Source of the DNA: Streptacidiphilus sp041262525
Lineage (GTDB): Bacteria > Actinomycetota > Actinomycetes > Streptomycetales > Streptomycetaceae
DNA: 64,000 nucleotides
Direction: 5' to 3'
Assembly (NCBI RefSeq): GCF_041262525.1
Contig: NZ_JBGCCK010000009.1
Location: 124,001-188,000, forward strand
This document shows positions 16,339 through 24,400 of the stretch, piece by piece. The notes beneath the pieces were generated by a model. That model ran no database searches. It was not told where the DNA came from and worked only from the letters and a program-made list of their open reading frames with translations. Positions within the stretch are counted from its first letter, which is position 1; each line of letters starts with the position of its first letter. Position numbers and translations under genes: made by a program.

Positions 16339-17340
16339 ATGGCCTTCAATCTGCGCAACCGGCACTTCCTCAAGGAGCTGGACTTCACCGCCCAGGAGTT
16401 CCGTTTCCTGCTCGACCTGTCGGCCCAGCTGAAGGCCGCCAAGTACGCGGGGACGGAGCAGCCGAGGCTGCGCGGCAAGAACATCGCCCTGGTCTTCGAG
16501 AAGTCCTCGACCCGGACCCGCTGCTCCTTCGAGGTCGCGGCGGCGGACCAGGGCGCGAACGCGGTCTACCTCGACCCGAGCGGTTCGCACCTGGGCGCGA
16601 AGGAGTCGGTCAAGGACAGCGCGCGGGTGTTGGGCCGGATGTTCGACGGCATCCAGTATCGCGGCCACGGCCAGGTCGTGGTCGAGGAACTCGCCGCGTA
16701 CGCGGGCGTCCCGGTATGGAACGGCCTGACCGACGAGTGGCACCCGACGCAGATGCTGGCGGACGTGCTGACGATCCAGGAGCACTCCACCAAGCCGCTG
16801 GGTGAGGTCGCGCTCGCGTACCTGGGCGACGCGCGCAACAACATGGGCAACTCGCTGCTGGTCACCGGCGCGCTGCTGGGCATGGACATCCGCATCGTCG
16901 CCCCGAAGCAGCTCTGGCCGACGGCGGACGTCCAGGCCGAGGCCGCCCGCCTCGCGGCCGCGAGCGGCGCGCGGATCACGCTGACCGACGACGTGGCGGC
17001 GGGCGTGGCCGGCGCGGACTTCCTCTACACGGACGTCTGGGTCTCCATGGGCGAGCCCAAGGAGGTCTGGACGGAGCGGATCGCGCTGCTCGCGCCCTAC
17101 CAGGTCTCCATGGACACCATCCGCGCGACGGGCAACCCCGCCGCGAAGTTCCTCCACTGCCTGCCGGCCTTCCACGACCTCGGCACCGAGGTCGGCCGCC
17201 AGATGCACGCGGCCACCGGGATGGCCGAACTGGAGTGCACGGACGAGCTGTTCGAGTCGGAGCACGCGATCGTCTTCGACCAGGCGGAGAACCGCCTGCA
17301 CACCATCAAGGCGATCATGGTGGCCACGCTCGGCGACTGA
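16339..17340 (+). CDS. arcB: Ornithine carbamoyltransferase, ArcB-type
   Basis: A 333-residue enzyme that interconverts ornithine plus carbamoyl phosphate with citrulline. The carbamoyl phosphate loop EKSSTRTRCSFE, the HPTQMLAD motif and the ornithine-binding HCLPAFHD motif are intact. Length and N-terminus (MAFNLRNRHFLKELDFT) match the longer catabolic ArcB type rather than the roughly 305-residue biosynthetic ArgF of actinomycetes. No arcA, arcC or arcD lies next to it, so a full arginine deiminase operon is absent here. The ATG at 16339 has AGGAG upstream. A weak ARG-box-like site lies at 16249-16262. Confidence 0.93.
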   Translation: MAFNLRNRHFLKELDFTAQEFRFLLDLSAQLKAAKYAGTEQPRLRGKNIALVFEKSSTRTRCSFEVAAADQGANAVYLDPSGSHLGAKESVKDSARVLGRMFDGIQYRGHGQVVVEELAAYAGVPVWNGLTDEWHPTQMLADVLTIQEHSTKPLGEVALAYLGDARNNMGNSLLVTGALLGMDIRIVAPKQLWPTADVQAEAARLAAASGARITLTDDVAAGVAGADFLYTDVWVSMGEPKEVWTERIALLAPYQVSMDTIRATGNPAAKFLHCLPAFHDLGTEVGRQMHAATGMAELECTDELFESEHAIVFDQAENRLHTIKAIMVATLGD

Positions 17341-17471
17341 GGGCCGCCGCCGGGGGTAGGTGTTTGCCCACCTCAGCTGTAGGTTCCGGTCCATGGCGCC
17401 CGCACGGCCCCGCCGCGCAGCATGATCTCCAGGTCGCCGTCGGTGGCCTGGAGACGAGAGGAGGAGCGGAC

Positions 17472-19088
17472 ATGTGGCCGTTTCCCACTGGGCTGACGCT
17501 CGTGCCCTTCGGCGTGATGGTGGCGTTGACCGCGATCTGTGCCGGGGTGGCCGTCGCGGCGGAGCGGACGCCCGACCGCGCGGCGTGGGCGGTCCGTGCC
17601 GGACGCGTCGGCTGGCCGGCGCTGGCGGTACTGACGGGTTGGGCGGCGTTCACCGCCGGTACGGTGCTGAAGCTCGACCTGCAGCACACCATGCGGACCT
17701 CCGGCTACTCGGTTTTGCTGCCGAGCTTCGGCCCCGGCGGACTCGCCTCACTGCTGTTGCTGATCGGATTGCTGGCCACCGCGCTGCACGCGTCGGCGCC
17801 GGCACCGAAGGGGTGGCTGCTGCCGGTCGTCGCCGCGGCGACCGGTACCGCGATGAGCTGGTCGCAGTGGTTCGCCAATCTGCCGACCCGCAACCTGCTG
17901 CAGTTCCTGGAGGGCAGCGTGATCGTCCCTGGCCTCGCGCTGCTGGCCGTTCCCGCCGGACGTGCGGTGTTCGACCGGCTCCTGCCCACGACCGGCACGG
18001 CGGCGTCCGGGCGCTGGGCCCTGCTGCTGCCCGGCGTCCTGGTCGCGGCCGGGGGCCTGCTCGGGCTCGACCTGTGGACGCCCGCGTCGCCCGGCGCGGG
18101 ACTCGGCTCGGCGCTGACGGGCTACGCGGTCGGTCTGGTCGTGCTGGTGGCACTCGGTTTCGGGCTGGTGCGGCGGCCGCGAGCGGCAGCGGACCTGGCC
18201 GCCCTGGGGTTGGTCGTGATCGGCGCCTACGGCGTCGTCGAGGGCGGCTTCGGGGGATGGCTGCCGGTGGTGCGCCCCGTCGGCACGCCGAGCGAACCGC
18301 CGCCGCAGACCATCCCCGACGCACTCGCCCACCACGCCGGCGTGATGGGCGGCATGCAGGGGGCGCTGCTGCTCGGACTCGGCCTCTGGCTGCTGCCGCT
18401 CACCGTGCTGCCGGACGCCAAGCGGCTGTTGGGGCGCGGCCCCGACCCGGCGCTGACCCGTCGGGTGCTCGAACTGACCGAGACCCGGGCCGAGGTCGTC
18501 AGCTCCGCCGCCGCCGAGCTGCGCAGGATCGAGCGTGACCTGCACGACGGCGCGCAGGGTCGGCTGGTCGCCATCGGGATGAACCTCAGGACCGCCGAGG
18601 ACCTGATCCGCACCAGCCCCGCCGAGGCTGCCGCGCTGGTCGTCGAGGCCCGCGAGTCCTCCGCCGCAGCATTGGAGGAGCTGCGTTGCCTGGTCCGGGG
18701 GATCTTCCCGCCGGTGCTGGCGGACCGAGGTCTCGGGGAGGCGGTCCGTGCGCTGGCACTGGACCTGCCGTTGCCCTGCGAGACCGAGATCGACCTGCCC
18801 GAGCGGCTCGACCCGCCCGTGGAGTCGGCCTGCTACTTCGCCGTCGCCGAGCTGGTGACCAACGCCGTTCGGCACGCCGGGGCGAGCGCCCTGCGGATCC
18901 GGGTGGCCCGCGTGGACGGCCTGCTGCGGATCGAGGTGACCGACGACGGGGTCGGCGGCGCGGATCCCGCCGGAGGCAGCGGGCTGGCCGGGGTGGAACG
19001 GCGGCTGGCGGCCTTTGACGGCATCCTGGCGGTCAGCAGCCCGCCCGGGGGGCCGACGATCGTGGTCATGGAGGTGCCGTGCGCGTAG
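17472..19088 (+). CDS. Membrane sensor histidine kinase (HisKA_3/NarL type)
   Basis: A 538-residue sensor. Residues 1-320 hold about eight to ten predicted membrane segments with very short loops, so it probably senses a membrane or lipophilic signal. The dimerisation/phosphoacceptor motif is RRIERDLHDGAQGRLVAIGM with His near residue 358. The ATPase domain has ELVTNAVRHAG (N box) and TDDGVGGAD (G1 box). The last segment, SGLAGVERRLAAFDG, is typical of the NarL-partner kinases. The ATG at 17472 follows GAGGAG. Its 3' end overlaps the response regulator by 10 bases. Confidence 0.92.
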   Translation: MWPFPTGLTLVPFGVMVALTAICAGVAVAAERTPDRAAWAVRAGRVGWPALAVLTGWAAFTAGTVLKLDLQHTMRTSGYSVLLPSFGPGGLASLLLLIGLLATALHASAPAPKGWLLPVVAAATGTAMSWSQWFANLPTRNLLQFLEGSVIVPGLALLAVPAGRAVFDRLLPTTGTAASGRWALLLPGVLVAAGGLLGLDLWTPASPGAGLGSALTGYAVGLVVLVALGFGLVRRPRAAADLAALGLVVIGAYGVVEGGFGGWLPVVRPVGTPSEPPPQTIPDALAHHAGVMGGMQGALLLGLGLWLLPLTVLPDAKRLLGRGPDPALTRRVLELTETRAEVVSSAAAELRRIERDLHDGAQGRLVAIGMNLRTAEDLIRTSPAEAAALVVEARESSAAALEELRCLVRGIFPPVLADRGLGEAVRALALDLPLPCETEIDLPERLDPPVESACYFAVAELVTNAVRHAGASALRIRVARVDGLLRIEVTDDGVGGADPAGGSGLAGVERRLAAFDGILAVSSPPGGPTIVVMEVPCA

Positions 19089-19732
19089 TCGTCGCGGAGG
19101 ATCTCTTCCTGCTGCGAGAGGGGCTGGTCAGGCTCCTCAAGGCGCGCGGGTTCGAGGTCGCGGCGGCCACCGACAGCGCGCCGGGCCTGCTCGACGCGCT
19201 GTTGGAGTTCCGTCCCGACCTGGCGATCGTGGACATCCGACTCCCGCCCACCAACACCGACGACGGACTCCGCGCGGCGCTCGCGGCCCGGGAGCGGATC
19301 CCCGGCCTGCCGATCCTGCTGCTGTCGCAGTACGTCGAGCAGATCTACGCCCAGGAGCTGCTCGCCGACCAGGCGGGCGGGGTCGGCTACCTCCTCAAGG
19401 ACCGGGTTTTCAGCGACGACCAGTTCGTCGACGTGATCCGCACGGTCGCGGCGGGCGGCACGGTGATGGACCCGCAGGTGGTCACCAAGCTGCTCGGGCG
19501 GCGGGGCGAGCCGCTCGCGCGGCTGTCGGAGCGGGAACGGCAGGTGCTGGAGCTGATGGCCGAGGGGCGCTCCAACAGTGCGATCGCGAGCCGGCTGTTC
19601 GTCAGCGAGAAGGCTGTCTCCAAGCACAGCACCAGCATCTTCACCAAGCTGGATCTGGCCCCCTCGGACGACGACAACCGCCGGGTGCTGGCGGTGCTCG
19701 CCTACCTGATGTCCTTTCGTGGCACTACCTGA
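19079..19732 (+). CDS. NarL/FixJ-type response regulator
   Basis: A 217-residue response regulator partnered with the overlapping kinase. The receiver domain has the acidic pair in AEDLFLL, the phosphoacceptor Asp near position 52 (LAIVDIRLP), Ser in LLLSQY and Lys in YLLKDRV. The C-terminal LuxR-type helix-turn-helix is LSERERQVLELMAEGRSNSA followed by IASRLFVSEKAVSKH. The GTG at 19079 is preceded by GGAGG. The next gene is convergent and starts only 17 bases away, so no separate terminator fits. Targets are unknown. Confidence 0.92.
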   Translation: MRVVVAEDLFLLREGLVRLLKARGFEVAAATDSAPGLLDALLEFRPDLAIVDIRLPPTNTDDGLRAALAARERIPGLPILLLSQYVEQIYAQELLADQAGGVGYLLKDRVFSDDQFVDVIRTVAAGGTVMDPQVVTKLLGRRGEPLARLSERERQVLELMAEGRSNSAIASRLFVSEKAVSKHSTSIFTKLDLAPSDDDNRRVLAVLAYLMSFRGTT

Positions 19733-19749
19733 GGTGGTGCAACCGGACG

Positions 19750-20703
19750 TCAGCCGATTGCCTGGCGGGCGCGGTCGCCAAAGCGGCGGATCTGGTCGAC
19801 GAGGGCCGGTGGGGACTCGACCCGGAACGGCAGATCCAGCATCAGCAGGCGGACCGCCGTCCAGTCCAGGCGGTCCGCCTCGACGCGCCAGCGGGACCGG
19901 CCGTCGGGCAACTCGTCTATCTCGCCCGGGGCCTGACCCAGCTTCGCGCGCACCTGCTCCGCGTCCGCGTCGAACTCGACCACGACGGGGGCCGTGGGCC
20001 ACAGGTTGCGCAGCTTGTCCCTGACGAACGCCGCCGCGTCCGCCGCCGGGAGCTCGCGCGGCGTCGCGCGGCCGCCCGTCGCCTCCGGGGAGACCAGGCG
20101 GTCGACGCGGAACATCCGCCAGTCGTCCCGCTCCAGGTCCCAGGCGACCAGGTACCAGCGGCGGCCCGTGGCGACCAGGCGCTGCGGCTCGATGTGACGC
20201 CGCGTCTCCGCGCCGTTGGCCGCGCGGTAGGCGAAACGGACCCGCTCGTGGTTGGCGATCGCGCCCGCCAGGACCGTCAGCACCGACGGTTCCACGCGCG
20301 GGCCGCCGCCGGTCATCGTCACCACCGCCGAGCCGAGCGCGCCCACCCGGTAGCGCAGCCGCGAGGGCAGCACCTGTTCCAGTTTGGTCAGCGCGCGCAG
20401 CGACGCGTCCTCGATGCCGTCCACCGCGCTGCCGGCCGCCGCGCGCAGGCCGACCGCGATGGCGACGGCCTCCTCGTCGTCCAGCAGCAGCGGCGGCAGC
20501 GCCTTGCCCGCCACCAGGCGGTAGCCGCCGATCGCGCCCATCGTCGCCTCGACCGGGTAGCCGAGCTCCCGCAACCGGTCCACGTCGCGGCGGATCGTGC
20601 GGGTGGTGACCTCCAGGCGGCCGGCCAGCTCCGTGCCCGACCACTCCCTCGGGGTCTGCAGCAGGGAGAGCAGATTCAACAGTCGTGCCGAGGTGTCCAT
20701 CAT
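19750..20703 (-). CDS. WYL-domain transcriptional regulator (YafY type)
   Basis: A 317-residue regulator with an N-terminal winged helix (LLNLLSLLQTPREWSGTELA, then VTTRTIRRDVDRLRELGYPV) and a central WYL sensor domain (VRFAYRAANGAETRRHIEPQ, then WYLVAWDLERDDWRMFRVDR). A C-terminal WCX-like extension completes it. It is divergent from a DHA2-type exporter, with 104 bases between the starts. That gap holds a perfect inverted repeat, TAGGACA-N5-TGTCCTA, which is the probable operator for both genes. The ligand is unknown. Two adjacent ATG codons (20703 and 20700) could serve as start. Confidence 0.9.
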   Translation of the reverse strand: MMDTSARLLNLLSLLQTPREWSGTELAGRLEVTTRTIRRDVDRLRELGYPVEATMGAIGGYRLVAGKALPPLLLDDEEAVAIAVGLRAAAGSAVDGIEDASLRALTKLEQVLPSRLRYRVGALGSAVVTMTGGGPRVEPSVLTVLAGAIANHERVRFAYRAANGAETRRHIEPQRLVATGRRWYLVAWDLERDDWRMFRVDRLVSPEATGGRATPRELPAADAAAFVRDKLRNLWPTAPVVVEFDADAEQVRAKLGQAPGEIDELPDGRSRWRVEADRLDWTAVRLLMLDLPFRVESPPALVDQIRRFGDRARQAIG

Positions 20704-20725
20704 GTTTTCCAGATTGCGTCGCTAC

Positions 20726-20744
20726 TAGGACAAGACCTGTCCTA
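20726..20744. promoter_or_regulatory. Operator-like inverted repeat between WYL regulator and MFS gene
   Basis: TAGGACA-AGACC-TGTCCTA is a perfect repeat with 7-base arms and a 5-base spacer in the 104-base divergent intergenic region. Its place between a YafY/WYL regulator and its likely target exporter suggests the binding site of that regulator. The symmetry is seen directly; the binding is inferred. Confidence 0.65.
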
Positions 20745-20807
20745 CATGCCTCATAGCTTAGGTCCTGTCAGCGAGAGCAGCGCAGCACAACGGCAGGAGA
20801 ACAGACA

Positions 20808-22262
20808 ATGAGCACCACAGACCGCAGGCGGTGGCTCGCCCTCGCCGTCGTGATGACGGCCAGCTTCATGGACCTGGTCGACGCGACGATCGTCAACATC
20901 GCGATCCCGAGCATCCAGCGGGACACCGGCGCGGGCTTCAGTGCGATCCAGTGGATCACCGCCGGTTACGCGCTGGCCTTCGCGGTCGGCCTGATCACCG
21001 GCGGGCGGCTCGGCGACATCTACGGCCGCAAGCGGGTCTTCCTGATCGGTACGGCCGGCTTCACCGCCGCTTCGCTGCTCTGTGGCCTCGCCGCCAACCC
21101 GGAGATGTTGGTCGCGACGCGGATGCTGCAGGGCGCGGCGGCGGCGCTGATGGTGCCTCAGGTGCTGTCGATCATCCACGCGACGTTCAGCGGCGAGGAG
21201 CGCGGCAAGGTCTTCGGGATGTTCGGCGCGATCATCGGTCTCGCCGCCGTCACCGGCCCGCTGCTCGGCGCGCTGCTGACGCAGTGGAACCTGTTCGGTC
21301 TGGAGTGGCGGCCGATCTTCCTGATCAACCTGCCGGTCGGGATCGCGGGCCTGCTGCTGGGCCGTCGCTTCATCGACGAGTCGAAGGCGCCGAAGGCACT
21401 CAAGCTGGACCTGGTCGGCGTCGCGCTGGCCACCGCCGGTCTGCTGATGGTGATGTACCCGCTGGTCCAGGGTCGTGAGCTGGGCTGGCCGGTCTGGGGC
21501 TACGTGCTGATGGCGGGCGGTCTGGCGGTGCTGGCGGGCTTCGTCCGCTACGAGCGGAGCAAGAGCGCGCGGGACGGTTCGCCGCTGGTCGAGCTGAGCC
21601 TGTTCCGGGCCAAGAGCTTCGCCGCCGGTGTCGGCGTCCAGTTGGTCTTCGGCGCGGCCTGCGGGATCTTCTTCCTGGTGTGGACCCTGTACATGCAGAT
21701 CGGCCTCGGCTGGAGCCCGCTGCACGCCGGTCTGACCGGGCTGCCCTTCTCCGTCGCCTGCTCGGCGGCGGCCGGGATGTCGGTCCAGCTGCTGGTGCCC
21801 CGCTTCGGCCGCAAGGTGCTGCAGGGCGGCGCGCTGATCACGGCGGCCGGCGCGCTGATCTACATCTGGGAGTCCGCCCGCTACGGCCAGGGCGTCCACT
21901 CCTGGCAGATGGCGCTGCCGCTGGTGGTCATGGGCGCCGGAATGGGCATGATCTTCGCTCCGCTGACGGACGCGATCCTCTCCGAGGTGCCCAAGGAGCA
22001 CGCGGGTTCGGCTTCCGGCCTGATCAACACCACCAATCAGCTCGGCAACGCCTTCGGCCTGGCGCTGGTCTCGGTCGCCTTCACCGGCAGCACGGTGGTC
22101 CACGCCTTCGGCCACGCGATGCTCTGGATGGTCGGCGCGCTGGCGGTCGTGGTGCTGCTGATGGCGGCGCTGCCGAAGCGCGGCGCGCACGCCCCGGAGG
22201 CTGCGGCGGTGGCCGGGTCCGAGGTCGGGGCCCCGGCGGACGAGCCGGTGCTGGTGGGCTGA
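20808..22262 (+). CDS. MFS transporter, DHA2 (14-TMS) drug exporter family
   Basis: A 484-residue multidrug-type proton antiporter. The first helix carries VMTASFMDLVDATIVNIAIP, the DHA2 signature around the D-x-T-I-V-N motif. Motif A appears as GGRLGDIYGRKR near residue 65, and motif C-like RMLQGAAAALMVPQ follows. Fourteen hydrophobic segments can be counted. The ATG at 20808 has AGGAG seven bases upstream. It is controlled by the same intergenic region as the divergent WYL regulator and is followed by a strong hairpin at 22308-22343. The substrate is unknown. Confidence 0.92.
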   Translation: MSTTDRRRWLALAVVMTASFMDLVDATIVNIAIPSIQRDTGAGFSAIQWITAGYALAFAVGLITGGRLGDIYGRKRVFLIGTAGFTAASLLCGLAANPEMLVATRMLQGAAAALMVPQVLSIIHATFSGEERGKVFGMFGAIIGLAAVTGPLLGALLTQWNLFGLEWRPIFLINLPVGIAGLLLGRRFIDESKAPKALKLDLVGVALATAGLLMVMYPLVQGRELGWPVWGYVLMAGGLAVLAGFVRYERSKSARDGSPLVELSLFRAKSFAAGVGVQLVFGAACGIFFLVWTLYMQIGLGWSPLHAGLTGLPFSVACSAAAGMSVQLLVPRFGRKVLQGGALITAAGALIYIWESARYGQGVHSWQMALPLVVMGAGMGMIFAPLTDAILSEVPKEHAGSASGLINTTNQLGNAFGLALVSVAFTGSTVVHAFGHAMLWMVGALAVVVLLMAALPKRGAHAPEAAAVAGSEVGAPADEPVLVG

Positions 22263-22307
22263 GCTCTCCAGAAATCCGGTACCGAATCTGAGTAGTCCAA
22301 CTCATGT

Positions 22308-22343
22308 GACATGCCGTCAGCAGCAGGATGCTGGCGGCATGTC
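22308..22343 (+). terminator. Hairpin after MFS gene that overlaps the next start codon
   Basis: Two 15-base arms (22308-22322 and 22329-22343) pair with one mismatch around a six-base loop. The structure stands 45 bases after the MFS stop and would serve as its terminator. The right arm contains the ATG at 22339, the likely start of the PaaK-like gene, so the hairpin may also control translation of that gene. There is no T-run, as is usual in these genomes. Confidence 0.6.
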
Positions 22344-23913
22344 GCGTGCTTCCACCGTCTCGCCCGCCGCGCTCACGCGTCAGTGGGCGCTGCGCATCGT
22401 CAGCTTCGGGCTCACCGCCGTCTACCGGGTCTACCGCAGCCACCCCGCCGTCTGGCGGCTGATGGCCCGCGAGTACCGGCCCTGGATGGGCGGCTTCGCC
22501 CGCGCCCACGCCTGGATGACCTGCCAGTTCGCCGCGCTGGACGTGCCCGCCTATCAGCAGCACCTGCGCGCGAACGGCTGGCGCTTCCGCTGGCTCAGGC
22601 TCGACTCCTATCCGCCGACCGACAAGCAGTCCTACGTCCGGGCCCACTCGGAGGAGGAGCGCAGCTGGAAGGGGAGGGTGGAGATCGCGGGCAGCGTCGT
22701 CGACGAGTCCTCCGGCTCCTCCGGGACCCCCTACAACTGGGTGCGCAGCCGCCGCGAGCTCGACACCGTCCACCGGAACGTGGCGGGGTACACCAGTCTG
22801 GTCTTCCCCTCGCGGCGGCGGTTCGTGATCAACGCCTACTCCATGGGCGCCTGGGCCACCGGGACCAACACCGGCATCGCGATGGCCAGGATCTCCCTGG
22901 TCAAGAACACCGGGCCGGATCTGGAGAAGATCGTCGACACGCTGCGGCACTTCGGCCCGCGCTACGACTACCTGGTCACCGCCTACCCGCCGTTCCTGAA
23001 GCATCTGCGCGACCGGCTGGCGGGGGAGGAGTGGTTCCGCGGCTACCGGATGGCGGCCATGGTCGGCGGCGAGGGCATGACCGAGGCGCTGCGCGACTAC
23101 GTCGGCGACGTGTTCAGCAAGGTCCGCTCCGGCTACGGCGCGTCCGACCTCACCATCGGCATGGGCGGTGAGACCACCTTCGCGGTCTGGCTGCGCCGGC
23201 TGATCCTCCAGGATGCGGGCGTGCGGGCGGCCTTCCTGGGCGAGGACGAGCAGCGGCTGCCGATGATCTTCCAGTACAACCCGCTCGAGACCTACCTGGA
23301 GACCCTCGGCGACGGCCCGACCGGCGAGCTGCTCTGCACGATCAACTCCACCGCCGTGATGGCCCCCAAGCTCCGCTACAACATCGGCGACGAGGCCATG
23401 CTGCTCAGCTTCCCCGAGGCCCGCCAGCGGCTCACAGCGCTGGCCGCGACGCGTCCGGGACTGCTGGAGGACGCGTACCGCGTGCACCGGCGCGAACGGA
23501 TGCAGCTGCCGTTGCTGTTCCTCTACGGCCGCGCCGACTCGACCGTCTCCTACATGGGCGCGAACCTCTACCCGCAGGACGTCGAGTACGGGCTCTACCA
23601 CGGCAATCCGTACGCGGAGTCGATCGAGGGCTTCACGCTGGCGCTGCGCGAGTCCGCGGACGCGGAGATCCGGCCGGTGGTGCACGTGCAGCTGCGCGCC
23701 GGGAGCGGGCTCGCCGGCGAGGAGCGCGAGCAGCTGGTGAAGCTCTGCCGCGACGGGGTGCTGCGTCACCTCGCGCACTGCAGCCGGGACTTCGCGCAGT
23801 CGCTGACGGAGGATGCGAGCGCGGCCGAGATCGGGGTCGAGCTGCACGCGTTCGGGACCGGGCCGTTCGCGGGGCGGACCGGGATCAAGAACAAGTACCT
23901 GGCCCAGGGTTGA
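22339..23913 (+). CDS. PaaK-like adenylate-forming enzyme (phenylacetate-CoA ligase family)
   Basis: A 524-residue member of the ANL adenylating superfamily closest to phenylacetate-CoA ligases. The ATP phosphate loop is DESSGSSGTPYNWVRS near residue 140. The acceptor region has VGGEGMTEALRDYV, and SGYGASDLTIGMGGET is the A5-type motif. The C-terminal part carries GRADSTVSYMGANLYPQDVE, where the adenylating Asp sits in YGRAD. The acyl substrate is unknown. The ATG at 22339 lies inside a strong hairpin; GTG at 22306 is the only upstream alternative. It is followed after 13 bases by a small unknown protein and then a nitroreductase-fold protein, all on one strand. Confidence 0.82.
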   Translation: MSRASTVSPAALTRQWALRIVSFGLTAVYRVYRSHPAVWRLMAREYRPWMGGFARAHAWMTCQFAALDVPAYQQHLRANGWRFRWLRLDSYPPTDKQSYVRAHSEEERSWKGRVEIAGSVVDESSGSSGTPYNWVRSRRELDTVHRNVAGYTSLVFPSRRRFVINAYSMGAWATGTNTGIAMARISLVKNTGPDLEKIVDTLRHFGPRYDYLVTAYPPFLKHLRDRLAGEEWFRGYRMAAMVGGEGMTEALRDYVGDVFSKVRSGYGASDLTIGMGGETTFAVWLRRLILQDAGVRAAFLGEDEQRLPMIFQYNPLETYLETLGDGPTGELLCTINSTAVMAPKLRYNIGDEAMLLSFPEARQRLTALAATRPGLLEDAYRVHRRERMQLPLLFLYGRADSTVSYMGANLYPQDVEYGLYHGNPYAESIEGFTLALRESADAEIRPVVHVQLRAGSGLAGEEREQLVKLCRDGVLRHLAHCSRDFAQSLTEDASAAEIGVELHAFGTGPFAGRTGIKNKYLAQG

Positions 23914-23926
23914 GGAGAGCGGTTCG

Positions 23927-24400
23927 ATGCGGACGACGGATTTCAGCCTCACCCCGCCGCCGGGTCCGGCCGGGGCGATGTTCGTGGGCGCGACCCGGTA
24001 CAGCAGCCTGTGGGCGGTGGTCAGCCTGGGCCCGCGCTGGTTCCGGATGGTCCGCCAGATGCGCCGGATGCGCGGCTACGTCTGGCACAAGGTCTACTAC
24101 CGGGCTCCGCTCTCGCTCGGCACGATCGCCTTCTTCACCGACCGGGACGAACTGCTCAAGTTCGCCCGCAGCCGCGAGCACGCCGAGCTGATGTGCTGGC
24201 TGACGGACCAGGGTCGGAAGAAGGCGACGGCCGGCTGGATCAAGATCTACACGGCCGACGAGACCGGTTACACCAACGGCGTCTGGCGGGCGGAGGACGG
24301 CGAGCTCGCCCACATCGACGCCTACGCGCCGCTCAGCGCTGAGGCCGGGCAGCGCCCGGTCCGGCATTTCTTCGGCGGAACGAAGGGCGCGAGCGAATGA
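23927..24400 (+). CDS. Small protein of unknown function (DUF4188/monooxygenase-like)
   Basis: A 157-residue soluble protein. The core reads VWHKVYYRAPLSLGTIAFFT then DRDELLKFARSREHAELMCW and ends with GVWRAEDGELAHIDAY. This pattern (a strand, a FFTDRDELLKFA helix, a histidine in REHAEL, and a final strand) resembles dimeric alpha-beta barrel proteins such as DUF4188 or spheroidene-monooxygenase-like proteins, but I am not certain of the family. The ATG at 23927 follows GAGGAGAG. It overlaps the next gene by four bases (ATGA) and follows the PaaK-like gene by 13, so it should act in the same pathway. Confidence 0.6.
   Translation: MRTTDFSLTPPPGPAGAMFVGATRYSSLWAVVSLGPRWFRMVRQMRRMRGYVWHKVYYRAPLSLGTIAFFTDRDELLKFARSREHAELMCWLTDQGRKKATAGWIKIYTADETGYTNGVWRAEDGELAHIDAYAPLSAEAGQRPVRHFFGGTKGASE

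Noticed and set aside
17341..17471. Possible terminator after arcB (AGGTG ... CACCT)
   Set aside because: The pairing is short and interrupted; no convincing stem was found in this gap.
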